Part shown: positions 43,070 through 51,371 of the stretch, piece after piece
Numbering within the stretch: position 1 is the stretch's first letter
Layout: every line of letters starts with the position of its first letter
Source: Sarcina sp. DSM 11001
GTDB lineage: Bacteria; Bacillota; Clostridia; Lachnospirales; Lachnospiraceae
Assembly: GCF_900101015.1 (NCBI RefSeq)
Contig: NZ_FNFZ01000013.1
Coordinates: 1-64,000, forward strand
Direction of reading: 5' to 3'
DNA: 64,000 bases
Translations under genes and position numbers: made by a program
The notes under the pieces: model-generated
What the model was told of the DNA's origin: nothing
What the model saw: only the letters and a program-made list of their open reading frames with translations
Database searches by the model: none

Positions 43070-43450
43070 GTGACTGACACGAAAGACACGAACGGCAGAA
43101 GAGACAGAAGAAACAAAAGAGACAGAAAAGACACGAGGAGCGGGACCGGCGGAGACAGAATAAGCCGGGTCAGAGAGATGGAGGCCCGTCTGAACAGGAT
43201 CAAAGCCTGGCTTGACGGCTATGTTACACAGGACATAGTGGAGGATGTCCGACTCCTGTCCGAGTACTATCAGGGACCCCTGTGGCGGTCTGATTTTGAA
43301 GCAGATGAGGCCGGGGAGTTTCCTGCTGATCTCCTGCGAGGGGTCCTTTCGGAGGATGGAATTTACAATGTCCTGACGGAATATGAAAAACTCCTTGAAA
43401 AAGAGCCCGGAAAAGAAGAAACAGGGGATAACGAAGGTAAAAGGGAATAG
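43070..43450 (+). CDS. DUF4298 domain protein
   Basis: This protein has 126 residues. A very basic, Arg/Asp/Lys-rich tail of ~28 residues precedes the DUF4298 domain: ISRVREMEARLNRIKAWL, RLLSEYYQGPLWRSDFEADE and FPADLLRGVLSEDGIYNVL. It has a GTG start behind GAGGGAGAAATAACT. DUF4298 is a small Clostridial/Bacillar domain of unknown function. The basic leader may be an unusual extension created by repeat-like sequence, since it encodes repeated DRR/NKRDRKD. Confidence 0.85.
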   Translation: MTDTKDTNGRRDRRNKRDRKDTRSGTGGDRISRVREMEARLNRIKAWLDGYVTQDIVEDVRLLSEYYQGPLWRSDFEADEAGEFPADLLRGVLSEDGIYNVLTEYEKLLEKEPGKEETGDNEGKRE

Positions 43451-43600
43451 AGAAACAGAAAATAACGAGAAGATAATAATGAAACAGAAAATAACGAGAA
43501 GATAATAATGAAACAGGAAATGATATAACCTGGGGATGATAAAGATATAACCGGGAGATAATGAAGATATAATCAGGAGAAAATGAAATAGAAGATATAC
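43451..43600. repeat. Tandem repeat after the DUF4298 gene
   Basis: A 29-base unit (AACAGAAAATAACGAGAAG then ATAATAATGA) occurs twice without change and a third time in part. Looser units with GATAATGAAGATATAA follow. The array starts within five bases of the stop codon. Confidence 0.8.
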
Positions 43601-43641
43601 AAAAGACCTGCCCGGCAATCCTCTGCCGCGGCAGGTCTTTT
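43601..43641. terminator. Bidirectional terminator between DUF4298 and bioY
   Basis: AAAAGACCTGCC (43601-43612) pairs perfectly with GGCAGGTCTTTT (43630-43641). The A- and T-tracts serve both convergent genes. Confidence 0.85.
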
Positions 43642-43737
43642 CAGGAGAAAGCCTTTCTGCGCTTATAGACTTAATATGCAGCTTTGCTGCGTTAAATTCG
43701 TTGGTCTGATACGGGCGCTCAATGAATTAGTGCGCTG

Positions 43738-44325
43738 TTACACAGCGGGTTCATTTGCATATGCTGTTCTGCGGATCGCGTTTTCCACGGGAAGACCTAT
43801 GATTATGACTGCAGCCATTTTGATGATGTTGCCGGGGATGAAAGGGATCACACAGGCTGCAAGCGATGCTTCGAGAGTCATTTCTGTGATGAACATGAAC
43901 CATGCCGTTCCAATGACGTAGAGCACGATATTACCGGCTGTCATACCAAGAATCATGAACAGGATCTTCACAGGTTTTTTGGCGGTTTTGCCATACTTTT
44001 TATAGATGAGTCCTGTGAGCCATGCGCAGGGGATATAACCGATAATATAGCCCCCTGTCATACCCAGCACAATTCCGAGTCCGCCGGTCCAGCCTGCCAA
44101 TACGGGAAGTCCAACCGCCGCCAGAAGAACATAGATCAGCTGGCTTAGTGCACCCAGAGGACCGCCTAAAAGGACACCTGACAACATAACGGCAAAGGTT
44201 GCCAGCGAAACCGGCACTCCGCCTGCCAGCGGAATGGACAGAGGCGCCAGTATACAGGTGATCGCTGCACACATAGCGCACAGTACCAGGTTTCTTGTAT
44301 TAGAAAGAGAATTGCGACTGATCAT
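43738..44325 (-). CDS. bioY: Biotin transporter substrate-specificity protein
   Basis: This is the S component of an ECF biotin transporter, 195 residues, about six membrane helices. BioY markers include LAPLSIPLAGGVPVSLATFAVML, LLGGPLGALSQLIYVLLAAVGLPVLAG and GGYIIGYIPCAWLTG. No ECF energizing genes are adjacent, so it must use shared EcfA/T subunits. A BirA-type operator lies ~200 bases upstream. It serves biotin-dependent enzymes; the 5-oxoprolinase subunit PxpC at 58022 belongs to a biotin-dependent-carboxylase-related fold but need not use biotin. Confidence 0.95.
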   Translation of the reverse strand: MISRNSLSNTRNLVLCAMCAAITCILAPLSIPLAGGVPVSLATFAVMLSGVLLGGPLGALSQLIYVLLAAVGLPVLAGWTGGLGIVLGMTGGYIIGYIPCAWLTGLIYKKYGKTAKKPVKILFMILGMTAGNIVLYVIGTAWFMFITEMTLEASLAACVIPFIPGNIIKMAAVIIIGLPVENAIRRTAYANEPAV

Positions 44326-44817
44326 TGGATGCCTTCTTTCTACTTCATTGTCCTGACAACTACTTTACTGTTTCAAAAAAAGAATGCTGTCAGCATGTGG
44401 ATGTTAAATGGTCAAATAGACACAAAGGAGACACTGCATGAAGTGTTGGGTAGAAAAGACTGACTTACTGCAGTGCTCCTCGTGTTTCTAAATGATGACT
44501 TAAGGATACATTATAAAAAATGAATTGTCAACTTAAAAATCAATCTCGGGTTAACAAATGGTTAACAATATGACTTTCGAGCCGTCTGGTAAACCTTTTC
44601 AGCTGCCGGCAGGCCTTTCATGATGCCACAGACCTCCAGTTCTGCCGGACAGGCCTCTGCAGCTCTGCCGGACAAGCCTCTCCGGCTGCCGGCAGGCCTT
44701 TCATGTTGTCTTGATTAAAAATAGTAATGATGATAAAACATAATAAAACAGCTAAACAGAATGATAAAAATGTTGAAAAGGCATTTCTTTCTTTCTCACT
44801 TGCATTGCGCCCCTCTC
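44326..44817. other. Intergenic region upstream of bioY and the dipeptidase
   Basis: It contains the BirA operator (44525-44557). It also contains two copies of GCTGCCGGCAGGCCTTTCATG (44601-44621 and 44686-44706) with GCCGGACA(G/A)GCCTCT units between them, forming a small repeat cluster. No gene was seen. Confidence 0.6.
44525..44557 (-). promoter_or_regulatory. BirA operator and promoter of bioY
   Basis: TTGTCAACT (44525-44533), 15 bases, GGTTAACAA (44549-44557) fits the Firmicutes BirA box (inverted TTGTTAACC with 14-16-base gap). On the minus strand TTGACA lies within the box, and TATCCT 17 bases on can serve as -10. Biotin-bound BirA would then block the promoter. A further ATGGTTAACAAT lies next to it. 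Confidence 0.65.
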
Positions 44818-44931
44818 ATGGATGCGGGAATCGAAGAAATCTATAAAGCGAAGCAGCAGAGTACCACATCCATAGGAGCTGCTGCACCGCATGGGGGCGG
44901 AGGTTCATGCCAACAGGAGGAAAACCAATGA
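44818..44931 (+). CDS. Possible 37-residue ORF coupled to the dipeptidase gene
   Basis: A frame from ATG 44818 (or 44770, 53 residues) ends in TGA overlapping the dipeptidase ATG (ATGA). The peptide reads MDAGIEEIYKAKQQ, then STTSIGAAAP, then HGGGGSCQQEENQ. No good ribosome site precedes it. It could be a leader peptide for translational coupling, a tiny precursor-like peptide, or chance. I do not recognise it. Confidence 0.3.
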   Translation: MDAGIEEIYKAKQQSTTSIGAAAPHGGGGSCQQEENQ

Positions 44932-45938
44932 TCCCGGTCATTGATATGCATTGTGACACTATTTCCGCAATCTATAAACGTCGTTGGAGAAACGTAGAAG
45001 CCTGCCTGCGGGACAACACCCTGCATCTGGATCTGAAGAGAATGAAGGAGGCGGGGTATATGGGGCAGTGCTTTGCCCTGTTTACATATATGCCTTCGAT
45101 ACAGGAAGAAGGGGAGGATCCGTTTGAATATGCGAAAACACTTTCTGAAACGCTGGACGCAGAACTTGCCGCGAACGCTGATCTGATCAGGCCGGCGTAT
45201 TCGGCAGATGATATCCGACAGAATTTCCGCGGCGGATTCCAGTCCGCGATCAGGACGATCGAAGAGGGTGCTGTATATGAAGGGGATCCCGAAAAGATCC
45301 GCTGGTTTTATGACCACGGTGTCAGAATGTCGACTTTGACATGGAACTTTGAGAACGAGCTGGCTTATCCGAACCGGTATATCCAGTCTCCCGGGACCGG
45401 TCTGTTTCAGGCGATCCCGGAGACAGAGCGCGGGCTGAAGGCGGCGGGGCGTGACGCTGTGCAGCTCATGGAGGAACTCGGCATGCTCATCGATGTCAGT
45501 CATCTCGGCGATGCCGGCATCCTGGAAATCCTGGATCTTGTTGACGCGCATACTCCGGTGATCGCTAGCCATTCCAACGCCCGGACCGTCACTCCCCACC
45601 CCCGCAATCTGACTGACGCTATGCTCCGGAGCATAGCGGAACACGGCGGTGTGACCGGCATCAATTTTTGCGCAGATTTTTTGACTGAGGATAAAAAAGG
45701 CAGGAGCCGGATCAGCGATATGATCACTCACATCCATTATATCCGCAATATTGCCGGTATTGATGCCATCGGCCTCGGGTCGGATTTTGACGGGATCGGG
45801 GACGAACTGGAACTGAACGGAGCAGGAGATATGCAGAAGCTGGCCGACGCTTTGTCCGCAGCAGGATTTACCACCGGGGAGATTGAGAAGATTTTCTGGA
45901 AAAATGTGATGCGGGTGTTTGAAGAGGTGCTTGGCTGA
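44928..45938 (+). CDS. Membrane dipeptidase family protein (peptidase M19)
   Basis: This is a zinc dipeptidase of the renal dipeptidase family, 336 residues, without a signal peptide. Zinc ligands are seen in VIDMHCDTIS, in LIDVSHLGD, and in ASHSNARTV, with IGLGSDFDGI at the end. GSDFDG is a family hallmark. CAGGAGGAAAACC precedes ATG 44928, which decides the start. It hydrolyses dipeptides, often with D-residues or dehydro bonds. The DUF1275 gene follows by 31 bases on the same strand. Confidence 0.95.
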   Translation: MIPVIDMHCDTISAIYKRRWRNVEACLRDNTLHLDLKRMKEAGYMGQCFALFTYMPSIQEEGEDPFEYAKTLSETLDAELAANADLIRPAYSADDIRQNFRGGFQSAIRTIEEGAVYEGDPEKIRWFYDHGVRMSTLTWNFENELAYPNRYIQSPGTGLFQAIPETERGLKAAGRDAVQLMEELGMLIDVSHLGDAGILEILDLVDAHTPVIASHSNARTVTPHPRNLTDAMLRSIAEHGGVTGINFCADFLTEDKKGRSRISDMITHIHYIRNIAGIDAIGLGSDFDGIGDELELNGAGDMQKLADALSAAGFTTGEIEKIFWKNVMRVFEEVLG

Positions 45939-45969
45939 GCTGTGTAGAGATTCAAGGAGAAGAGTTGAG

Positions 45970-46617
45970 ATGCAGACTTCGGAAAGCTTTAGGCTGAGTG
46001 CGATCCTGTCCTTTTCTGGTGGATTACAGGACGCATATACTTACAACGTAAGGGATCACGTATTCGCAAATGCGCAGACGGGCAATGTAGTACTCATGAG
46101 CCAGAACCTGATGTTGGGAAATTTCAGGACAGGAATGCACTATCTGTTTCCTTTGTTGTCCTTCGCTGCGGGAATCATGGTTGCGGAACAGATTGAATAC
46201 AAATACAAGCAGAGCAGAGGAGTCCATTGGAGACAGATGACACTCATCCTGGAAGTTATCATACTGGGCCTTGTCGGATTCATGCCTCCGGGGCTTAATA
46301 TGATCGCGAATATGGCGGTCTCTTTTGCCTGCGCCATGCAGGTGCAGACCTTCAGGAAGGTGCATGGGTACGGATACGCGAGCACAATGTGTATCGGCAA
46401 TCTCAGGAGCGGAACGGAGAGTCTGTCCCACTATCTGAGAAACAGGGACGGGACTTCCTCCACCAAAGCCCTGCTCTATTTCGGGATCATCCTGGTCTTC
46501 GCCCTTGGTGCCGGAGTCGGCGGTGTTCTGTCGCATAAATGGGGGATCAGAACCATATGGATCTCCCCGCTTCTTCTCGCCATTGTTGCAGTGATGATGA
46601 GAAGAGAAAGTGAATGA
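45970..46617 (+). CDS. DUF1275 (YoaK-like) membrane protein
   Basis: This is an integral membrane protein of 215 residues with six hydrophobic segments. Family markers are SFSGGLQDAYTYNVRDHVFANAQTGN near the start and MQVQTFRKVHGYGYASTMCIGNLRSG in the middle. ATG 45970 follows AAGGAGAAGAGTTGAG. It probably forms an operon with the dipeptidase. Transport substrate unknown. Confidence 0.9.
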   Translation: MQTSESFRLSAILSFSGGLQDAYTYNVRDHVFANAQTGNVVLMSQNLMLGNFRTGMHYLFPLLSFAAGIMVAEQIEYKYKQSRGVHWRQMTLILEVIILGLVGFMPPGLNMIANMAVSFACAMQVQTFRKVHGYGYASTMCIGNLRSGTESLSHYLRNRDGTSSTKALLYFGIILVFALGAGVGGVLSHKWGIRTIWISPLLLAIVAVMMRRESE

Positions 46618-47051
46618 ATATTGGAATTGTCCGGACGGAGTTTCTGAATAAAATGGTCTATATTGTTATACTATTTGACTTAATCAAGCGGAAAATACCG
46701 GTTTCAGGAAGTTTTGATCCATGAAAAGGTTAAACAGTTTGGCCATTTCTTTATAATTTCTGTCCTTAATCATTCTTATTTTTGACTGATCTGAAGGGTA
46801 TTATCTGTTCAGCTCAGGGACAAGATTTAAAAAGACCTGCTGCAGGTCTTTTTTGCTGTCCAGGGTAATAATACTATTCAAGACTTAATTTAAGACTCTC
46901 TTGAAGAGATCTGCTGTCTGATCAGAAATAAAATCGGATCAGAAATAAATAGGTGTGATGGCACATTAAAATATACTGTGGGAATGTTATTGATGCAGCG
47001 ATGGAGCCTGTGAACACATCATAATAAAACGTTACAGCAAAGGGGGTACTT
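46618..47051. other. Intergenic region with a terminator
   Basis: Apart from the terminator at 46829-46854 it is AT-rich and I see no gene. It contains the 5' flank of the MFS gene, with no convincing promoter hexamer pair. Confidence 0.5.
46829..46854 (+). terminator. Rho-independent terminator
   Basis: AAAAAGACCTGC directly followed by its complement and TTTTTT, an 11-12-bp stem with almost no loop. It is 210 bases after the DUF1275 stop. Confidence 0.8.
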
Positions 47052-48266
47052 GTGGAAAAGAAAGGATTTTTCGTATCGCTGGGGAAAAGAAAACTGGGTG
47101 TGGTCCTGAATTTGTTCTATGCCTATATGTCGCTGGGACTGGTCCTGATCATGCTGGGAGCGATCCTGCCGGACCTCAAGGCGGATTACGCCCTTTCCTA
47201 TCAGGTGGGCGGAGCGCTTCTGTCGGTCCAGTCTGTGGGATATGTCCTGGCCGGTCTTCTGGCAGGCTATCTGCCGCTGCTGCTGGGAATCAAGGTGTCC
47301 TATATCCTGATCCAGCTGTCGGTGACCCTGGGCTTTATCATGCTGCTGATCAGCGGCAATCCTGTCTGGCTTCTGATCGCAATGCTCCTGATCGGCGTTG
47401 GAAAAGGCGGCATCACAAATTACAATAATCTCCTGATGAATATTTACAGCGAGGGGAATGCCGGTCCTCTGAATATACTGCATGCCTGCTTTGCCGCAGG
47501 CGCTGTCATTGCGCCTCTGATCGCTCTGGCTGTGTCCGGCTGGCGGATGGCAGTGATCATTGGATGTGTCTGCTGTGTGGCCTCTCTTGTGTTCCTGGTG
47601 CTGGCCGGTTTTTCAGACGCGGATCTCGAGAATGCTGATTCTGCTGATGCTGCAGCTGCCGGGACAGAAGAGGGCAGGAAGAAGAAAGTGGACTACGGCT
47701 TTTTAAAAGAAAAACTGTTCTGGGTCACGGTCCTGATCTGCTTTTTCTATCAGGCTGTGGAAGCCTCCTTTATGGGATGGATGACCAGTTTTCTGATCGA
47801 TACGGGGGTCATGGAGGCCTCTCTTGCCCAGTTTACCACCTCCGTTCTCTGGCTGGCCCTGATGGCAGGCAGGCTCCTCTGCTCCGTTGCCGCCAGAAAA
47901 TTCAGACCCCTTCACATGATCCTGGCCCTGACGCTCATTACAACCGTGTTTATGATCCTTCTTCTGCTGAACCGGTCTCCGGCCGGGCTGATCATAGCGA
48001 CTGCAGGGATCGGTCTCGGCATGTCAGGCATGTTTGGAACCTCTGTCTCTAACGCGGGAGATATTTTTTCAAGGTATCCGGTCTGTATGGGATTCTTTGT
48101 GTTTCTTGCCAGCATGGGTGCCATTGTGGCTCCCGCGATCATCGGGGTCGTCGCCAATAAAGCGGGGATGCATACCGGTATGTCCACACTTCTGGTTTTT
48201 GCGGCCTGTATGGTCGCGGCAGCGGTCGTGAATCTGCTTATGCAGAGACGGGAGAAACAGGCCTGA
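47052..48266 (+). CDS. Major facilitator superfamily transporter
   Basis: This is a membrane transporter of 404 residues with twelve predicted helices, divided by a charged cytoplasmic loop at ~195-220 (DADLENADSADAAAAG...GRKKKVDYG). The first half has GLVLIMLGAILPDLKADYALSY and GVGKGGITNYNNLL, similar to sugar/FucP-like MFS proteins. It has a GTG start behind AAAGGGGGTACTT. Substrate unknown. The charged loop carries a short Ala/Asp expansion, as seen in other proteins of this window. Confidence 0.9.
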   Translation: MEKKGFFVSLGKRKLGVVLNLFYAYMSLGLVLIMLGAILPDLKADYALSYQVGGALLSVQSVGYVLAGLLAGYLPLLLGIKVSYILIQLSVTLGFIMLLISGNPVWLLIAMLLIGVGKGGITNYNNLLMNIYSEGNAGPLNILHACFAAGAVIAPLIALAVSGWRMAVIIGCVCCVASLVFLVLAGFSDADLENADSADAAAAGTEEGRKKKVDYGFLKEKLFWVTVLICFFYQAVEASFMGWMTSFLIDTGVMEASLAQFTTSVLWLALMAGRLLCSVAARKFRPLHMILALTLITTVFMILLLLNRSPAGLIIATAGIGLGMSGMFGTSVSNAGDIFSRYPVCMGFFVFLASMGAIVAPAIIGVVANKAGMHTGMSTLLVFAACMVAAAVVNLLMQRREKQA

Positions 48267-48271
48267 CAAAT

Positions 48272-48291
48272 CAAAATCCCCTGTGAGGTAC
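48272..48291. repeat. Direct repeat of the terminator arm
   Basis: AAATCCCCTGTGAGGTACTG occurs here and at 48358-48377, where it is the left arm of the following terminator. This looks like a partial duplication of a terminator. Confidence 0.7.
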
Positions 48292-48356
48292 TGAACGCCG
48301 TGCAGACTGATGCAGGAATGATCAGAGCATGAATAAATGACATGGACAGATGATAT

Positions 48357-48418
48357 GAAATCCCCTGTGAGGTACTGCGCGTGATAGCGATCAATGCAGT
48401 GCTTCACAGGGGATTTTC
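48357..48418. terminator. Bidirectional terminator between MFS and ATP-grasp genes
   Basis: GAAATCCCCTGTGA... pairs with ...TTCACAGGGGATTTTC, a stem of about 20 bp with one mismatch around an inner loop. It serves both convergent genes. Confidence 0.8.
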
Positions 48419-48457
48419 TTTTGCTTTTTGGGAAAAAATACAAAACAGGAAGACAGT

Positions 48458-49675
48458 TCAGGATTCCTCCACAGGCGGGATCTGCTTCTGCGGGACAAAG
48501 GCATAGCGGACAAAGCTGTTGACCTGGCGCATTGTGTCAAAACATGCGATGCAGACCTGATTCCCCATTGTGCCGGCAAGCGCGTCAGGCATGCGGGTCA
48601 TCATGGCGAGATTGGCGCCGTATTCGGTTCCGATCTCTTCGAGGGAATGGGTGTAGGGGATCTCGTCCCTGCGGCCGCAGTAGACACAGAAACGTTTGGG
48701 ACCTGAATAGGTGGTGCGGCTTTCATCAAAAGCGATCATATCCGCCCAGATCCTGAAGACATCCACGCTCTGGGAGTAATTGAGCATATCGGGTGTAAAA
48801 CCGCCGGCCGGGCGCATGTTCACTTCGAGACCGACGACATCTCCCACATTTCCGATGCCTTCCTTGTCCTTTGTCAGGCGGAAGAATTCCAGATGGAAGA
48901 AACGGCTCCGCACATCGAAGGCCTTGAGGACGCGTTTTCCGGCATCTTCGATATCCGGTGCGACCTGTTTGTTCACATAGTAATACACGGGTACGCCTTC
49001 ATTGACCATGTCCATGATCGAATTTGGAGAAATGTGGCTCGCGGCAAAGAGCACTTCTCCTTTTGAGTTGATGACACCGTCATAGGTTTCCACCACACCG
49101 GTGATATATTCCTCCATGACATAGGGCAGTTCAGGAATCTGGTGGAAAAACTCCCGCAGGTCATCATCATTTTCCAGACGCCAGGTGGCGAGGGCACCGA
49201 CACCCCGGTCGGGCTTTACGATCACGGGATATCCCACCTCGTCAATGAAATGCTTTGCAGTCTCCAGATCGACGACCTGCGAATAGCGGGCAGCGGGGAC
49301 ACCGGCTTTTTTATAATATTTTTTCATGGCCGTTTTGGACCGGTACCGCATGATCTGGTCGGATTTGAGTCCGGTCGTGATGTTGAAGTCCGTCCGGAGT
49401 GCGGCATCCAGTTCCATCCAGTACTCGTTATTGGACTCGACCCAGTCGATCTTTCCGTATTGGCCGGTGAAATAACCCATCGCCCGGATCATATGGTCAT
49501 AATTCCTCATGTCCTCTACTCTGTAGTACTCGGTCAGAGCATTTTTCAGCCTGTCGCTAAGGCTGTCGTAGGAAGCATCCCCGATTCCGAGTACATTGAC
49601 TCCATTGTCATGGAGCCCTTCACAGAATCGTTCGTAGGCAGTCGGAAAATTAGGTGAAATAAAAACAAAATTCAT
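48458..49675 (-). CDS. ATP-grasp ligase-like protein with C-terminal zinc-ribbon cysteines
   Basis: This is a cytoplasmic protein of 405 residues. N-terminal pre-ATP-grasp region: MNFVFISPNFPTAYERFCEGL. ATP-grasp core: FIDEVGYPVIVKPDRGVGA (nucleotide loop), VMEEYITGVVETYDGVI, and the metal site GLEVNMRPAGGF. After the core it has CVYCGRRDE and GNQVCIACF, two CxxC pairs that could hold zinc. Such proteins join a carboxylate to an amine or thiol using ATP; the substrate is unknown. ATG 49675 follows AAGAGGTACGCC. Confidence 0.9.
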   Translation of the reverse strand: MNFVFISPNFPTAYERFCEGLHDNGVNVLGIGDASYDSLSDRLKNALTEYYRVEDMRNYDHMIRAMGYFTGQYGKIDWVESNNEYWMELDAALRTDFNITTGLKSDQIMRYRSKTAMKKYYKKAGVPAARYSQVVDLETAKHFIDEVGYPVIVKPDRGVGALATWRLENDDDLREFFHQIPELPYVMEEYITGVVETYDGVINSKGEVLFAASHISPNSIMDMVNEGVPVYYYVNKQVAPDIEDAGKRVLKAFDVRSRFFHLEFFRLTKDKEGIGNVGDVVGLEVNMRPAGGFTPDMLNYSQSVDVFRIWADMIAFDESRTTYSGPKRFCVYCGRRDEIPYTHSLEEIGTEYGANLAMMTRMPDALAGTMGNQVCIACFDTMRQVNSFVRYAFVPQKQIPPVEES

Positions 49676-49716
49676 GGCGTACCTCTTATGAAGAAATCCC
49701 CGGGATGATCCCCGGC

Positions 49717-49748
49717 GCGCAAGACTCGCGAGCGAGTCTTGAATGTTC
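49717..49748. repeat. GCGCAAGACTCGCG palindromic element, copy 1
   Basis: GCGCAAGACTCGCGAGCGAG, then TCTTGAATGTTCAT. The same element with two changes that keep base pairing (wobble) is at 61495-61526. Confidence 0.7.
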
Positions 49749-50167
49749 ATTCGTCGACCAGTAACGGCAGGAGCATTTCCAGTATAGCACTCACAACGGG
49801 GACATGACAATCAATGGATGAATAATCGAATACCCGACGAATACCGGATTGAGTCTTCCCTGTGCGATTTCCCCGTACGATTTTCCTGTGAGTTTACCTG
49901 TATGGTTTTGCGGTAAGTTTTTCAGTAAGTTTTTCCGCAACAGCGGGTTGCTTGTCAATTCTGTATCTGCGTTTCATAATAAGTATGAATAAACAACGAG
50001 TCAAGCGGCTGCAAATGCCATGCTCGCATGAGCATTTGCAGACATTTGACGAGCGTCCAAACATGAGGAAGAAGCCGTTTTGCGCGCGTTTTTCGTGCAA
50101 AACGAGCGGATTCCGAATGGTTGGAGCGATGCGAGAGCGCCCGTGGCGTGGAGCAGCGCGTAGTTTA

Positions 50168-50197
50168 TTCATACATGTTTGCGGGCACTTGCCCATG
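50168..50197. repeat. TTCATACATGTTTGCGGGCA element, copy 1
   Basis: A 30-base element found also at 63133-63162 with one difference. It contains the small stem GGGCA-CT-TGCCC. The reverse strand of both copies can encode MGxCPQTCM, which explains the spurious short frames there. Confidence 0.75.
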
Positions 50198-50297
50198 GCC
50201 GCAAGCAGGAATAAAAAGACAAGTGCGGCCAGCTGGAGCTGGCCGGTATATGAATTTACACACGAAAAAACGTGCTTGTACGAGGAGGTGCAGTTCC

Positions 50298-51065
50298 ATG
50301 ACAGTGCAGAATATAATCAGAAATTTACGTGAAAAGCACGGCCTTTCACAGGATCAGCTGGCGGGGCGTGTGATGGTGACCCGGCAGGCGGTGAGCCGCT
50401 GGGAGACAGGAGAAACACAGCCGAATACAGATACTCTCAAGCTCCTGTCAAAAGAATTTGATGTGTCGATCAACACACTTCTGGGCAGCCCGCGGAAGCT
50501 GATCTGCCAGTGCTGTGGCATGCCCCTGTCGGAAGACGGTATGATCAGCAAAGAAGCGGATGGAAGCTTTAATGAAGATTACTGTAAATGGTGCTACGCG
50601 GACGGGACCTATACCTACAGCGACATGGATGATCTGATCGATGTATGCGTCGGACACATGGCAAATGAAAACTTTTCTGAAGAACAGGCCCGTTCCTATA
50701 TGAAACAGATGCTGCCCAAACTGGATTACTGGAAAAGATATGATGAACTGAGTGACGGCGGGCAGTTTGAGGCATTTAAAAAGCAGTTGATCGAAGAGAT
50801 CAATGCCCTGCATATCGAAGGGATGCCAAAAGTGGAGAAGCTGAACGCTCTTGTCGGAAAGTATGTCAATCTGGCCTACCGGCTTCCGGGTGGAGCCAGT
50901 GTCAAATTCCTGGATGACAATACAACTTATCTGGGGAATCAGCTGGAACCGGAGTTTGGCGGGGGTCGGTGCTTCGGCGTTCTCGCCAACATGGATTTCA
51001 TCCTGGTCTCCACTTATGGAAAGGATGGTGCTGATCCGGAACTGGTCCTTTACAAAAAAAGGTGA
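50298..51065 (+). CDS. XRE family regulator with zinc-ribbon and ligand-like domain
   Basis: This protein has 255 residues. Residues ~5-60 are a Cro/C1-type helix-turn-helix (LREKHGLSQDQLAGRVMVTRQAVSRWETGETQP). A zinc-ribbon motif CQCCGMPLSED...DYCKWCYADGTY follows at ~72-105. The rest resembles the domain that in other Clostridial proteins follows 'QCCGMPL' ribbons, with a final ~70-residue beta part. GGAGGTGCAGTTCC precedes ATG 50298. It probably regulates by sensing a metal or small molecule. Target unknown. Confidence 0.88.
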   Translation: MTVQNIIRNLREKHGLSQDQLAGRVMVTRQAVSRWETGETQPNTDTLKLLSKEFDVSINTLLGSPRKLICQCCGMPLSEDGMISKEADGSFNEDYCKWCYADGTYTYSDMDDLIDVCVGHMANENFSEEQARSYMKQMLPKLDYWKRYDELSDGGQFEAFKKQLIEEINALHIEGMPKVEKLNALVGKYVNLAYRLPGGASVKFLDDNTTYLGNQLEPEFGGGRCFGVLANMDFILVSTYGKDGADPELVLYKKR

Positions 51066-51371
51066 TCTGCCCCGGGACGACGCCCGGAGCAGGCCGGGAG
51101 TTATGCGCCCGGTATCGATAAACAGCTGACGAGCTCTGTAAGAGCGGCTGTAAACCTATGCTGTAAATTTATGCTGTAAATCTATGCCGTAAACCTGTAC
51201 TGTAAACCAGTCGTTCAGCAGCCGTTACAGCCGGGTACAGCAGGTTTTCATATGTTGTCAATTTCCTGTGATTTGATATAATAAATCATGACGGATTCAA
51301 AATATCCTCAAATTATTCAAAATACACACATTTAGAACTCTTATAAGCCTGTAAATGAGAGGAGAAGAGGT
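51066..51371. repeat. Intergenic region with 15-bp tandem repeat (51145-51205)
   Basis: Four units close to TATGCTGTAAATTTA follow the regulator gene, with drift. A promoter for the aldolase gene lies at 51255-51282. Confidence 0.7.
51255..51282 (+). promoter_or_regulatory. Promoter of the class II aldolase gene
   Basis: TTGTCA (51255-51260), a 16-base spacer, TATAAT (51277-51282). The expected transcript start is ~80 bases before the ATG. Confidence 0.65.

Larger units (their letters stand above)
49676..50297. other. Intergenic region with several palindromic elements
   Basis: It contains CAAGACTCG-CGAG-CGAGTCTTG (49719-49741; relative at 61497), GCAAATGC/GCATTTGC (about 50012-50040), CGTTTTGC/GCAAAACG (about 50071-50102), TTCATACATGTTTGCGGGCA (50168-50187; relative at 63133) and GGCCAGCT-GG-AGCTGGCC (about 50229-50246). 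No gene was seen; short frames here are probably repeat sequence. Confidence 0.6.

Noticed and set aside
49894-50332. Short frames on both strands (MGKCPQTCM..., MNKQRVKRLQ...)
   Set aside because: They lie in a repeat- and hairpin-rich gap; a similar MGxCPQTCM start recurs at 63161 from a shared repeat, so they are repeat translations.
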